A stretch of DNA of 64,000 nucleotides, taken from NCBI RefSeq assembly GCF_014195485.1, contig NZ_JACIBU010000001.1, positions 1,674,001-1,738,000 on the forward strand. Direction: 5' to 3'. Both the position numbers and the translations under genes were made by a program. The notes under the pieces were generated by a model. The model made no database searches, had not been told where the DNA came from, and was given only the letters and a program-made list of their open reading frames with translations. Shown here one piece after another: positions 63,374-64,000 of the stretch. This stretch comes from Modestobacter versicolor. GTDB lineage: Bacteria; Actinomycetota; Actinomycetes; Mycobacteriales; Geodermatophilaceae. How positions within the stretch are numbered: position 1 is the first letter of the stretch; each line of letters opens with the position of its first letter.

Positions 63374-64000
63374 GCGCAGCGCTCCCCCGGCCCGAGGGCT
63401 GGGGTCCGCGTCCGGGTCTGGGCACCGGCCGGCGTGCCGTGCTGCTGGTGCTGGTCGTGCTCGGCCTGGCCGCCGCGGCGTGGGCGCGCACGGCGTCGCG
63501 CGGCTGGGGGCTGGCCGCGCTGGGGGTCGTCGTCGTGCTCGCGGCGATCGTGCTCACCGTGCGGCCGCGGCCGGCGACCCGGCTGCCGGAGACCGGCGAG
63601 CTGGAGGTCGGCGGGCGGCGGGTGACCGGGCTGGTGCTGCCGCTGCGCCGGCCGTCGGGGGCGCAGGCGCTCGGGGTGGCGGTGCTGGCGGTGCTGTTCC
63701 TTGGCGCCGCCGTCGTCACGTTCGTGACCCAGCGCCCCGCACCGCCCGACGCGGTGTTCGGGATGGTGCTGCTGGCGGTGTTCGGGGTGCTGTTCGCGGT
63801 GGCCGCGCTGGCGCTGTGGGCGGCTTCGGGCCGGGTGCCCTACGTCGGGCTCACGCCGACCCACCTGCTGGTCTTCCAGGAGACGGCGCAGGTCGAGGTG
63901 CCGTGGTCGGACCTGGCCGGTGTGGCGCCGGTGGTGGCGCGCACGGGTGCGAGCCCGCTGCCCGACGCGGTGGGCAGCTGGGTGGCGGTGCGGGTGCGGA
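63370..64000 (+). CDS. Membrane protein, PH-like domain, C terminus beyond the window
   Basis: The first 210 residues are visible. GTG 63370 overlaps the valS stop. Two hydrophobic segments near the N terminus (AVLLVLVVLGLAAAAWA, LAALGVVVVLAAIVLTV), a small soluble stretch, two more hydrophobic segments (about 95-155), then the start of a beta-rich segment (VGLTPTHLLVFQETAQVEVPWSDLAGV) like bacterial PH domains. No function can be assigned. The frame is open to base 64000. Confidence 0.7.
   Translation, partial: MSAALPRPEGWGPRPGLGTGRRAVLLVLVVLGLAAAAWARTASRGWGLAALGVVVVLAAIVLTVRPRPATRLPETGELEVGGRRVTGLVLPLRRPSGAQALGVAVLAVLFLGAAVVTFVTQRPAPPDAVFGMVLLAVFGVLFAVAALALWAASGRVPYVGLTPTHLLVFQETAQVEVPWSDLAGVAPVVARTGASPLPDAVGSWVAVRVR

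Overview
This 64 kb window is chromosomal DNA from a very high-GC actinobacterium. The most likely family is Geodermatophilaceae (Blastococcus, Geodermatophilus, Modestobacter). Reasons: GTG starts and 4-base gene overlaps are common; the order rne-rplU-rpmA-obgE-proB ... nadD-rsfS ... comEA-comEC-holA-rpsT-lepA ... hemW ... hrcA-dnaJ is the actinobacterial arrangement; and there is a selenocysteine tRNA whose anticodon reads UAG, a code variant I recall being reported from Geodermatophilus and Blastococcus.

Layout. 1-2222: dnaJ (cut by the window edge), hrcA with a CIRCE operator, and a conserved protein of unknown function. 2233-7074: a two-component system of DesK/NarL type co-transcribed with an ABC-2 exporter, then a soluble chemoreceptor-like protein. 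7079-9909: hemW, an enoyl-CoA hydratase, three related perfect hairpins and two small genes. 9958-13188: selB, selA and selC (tRNA-Sec, anticodon CUA) on the minus strand. 13214-21554: an amino-sugar or oligosaccharide uptake and salvage cluster (MsmK-like ATPase, GH3 enzyme, ROK sugar kinase, two permeases, lipoprotein binding protein, ROK repressor). 21667-22674: selD. 22764-27270: ugpAEBC, an importer of glycerophosphodiester or glycerol-3-phosphate type, preceded by a possible leaderless upstream ORF. 27367-31830: an oxidoreductase, a small monooxygenase-like protein, the lprG-P55 lipid export pair and a MOSC protein. 31827-42324: lepA, rpsT, a hydrolase, holA, comEC, comEA (frameshifted), DegV, a histidine phosphatase, rsfS and nadD. 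42631-50769: a VWA/MoxR pair, proA, an acetyltransferase, def, proB, obgE, rpmA, rplU. 50970-57728: rne, two linked radical-SAM-related genes, ndk. 57803-58562: a small HTH gene plus a Clp-N-domain gene behind a leaderless promoter covered by two operator-like palindromes. 58581-64000: a small unknown protein, a DUF4233 protein, folC, valS, and the start of a membrane protein.

How it fits together. Most of the window is translation, protein-quality-control and precursor metabolism (ribosomal proteins, EF4, Obg, RsfS, deformylase, ValRS, HrcA/DnaJ). Set into this block, between lepA and hemW, is about 23 kb of accessory material holding the complete selenocysteine machinery (selA, selB, selC, selD) and two sugar or phosphodiester importers. 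No selenoprotein gene was found in the window, so the UAG-Sec targets must lie elsewhere. UAG still ends at least three ordinary genes here, so reading it as Sec must depend on context.

Limits: identifications come from reading protein motifs without database searches. Promoters, operators and terminators are sequence inferences. Many long antisense open frames in this GC-rich DNA are shadows and were left out.
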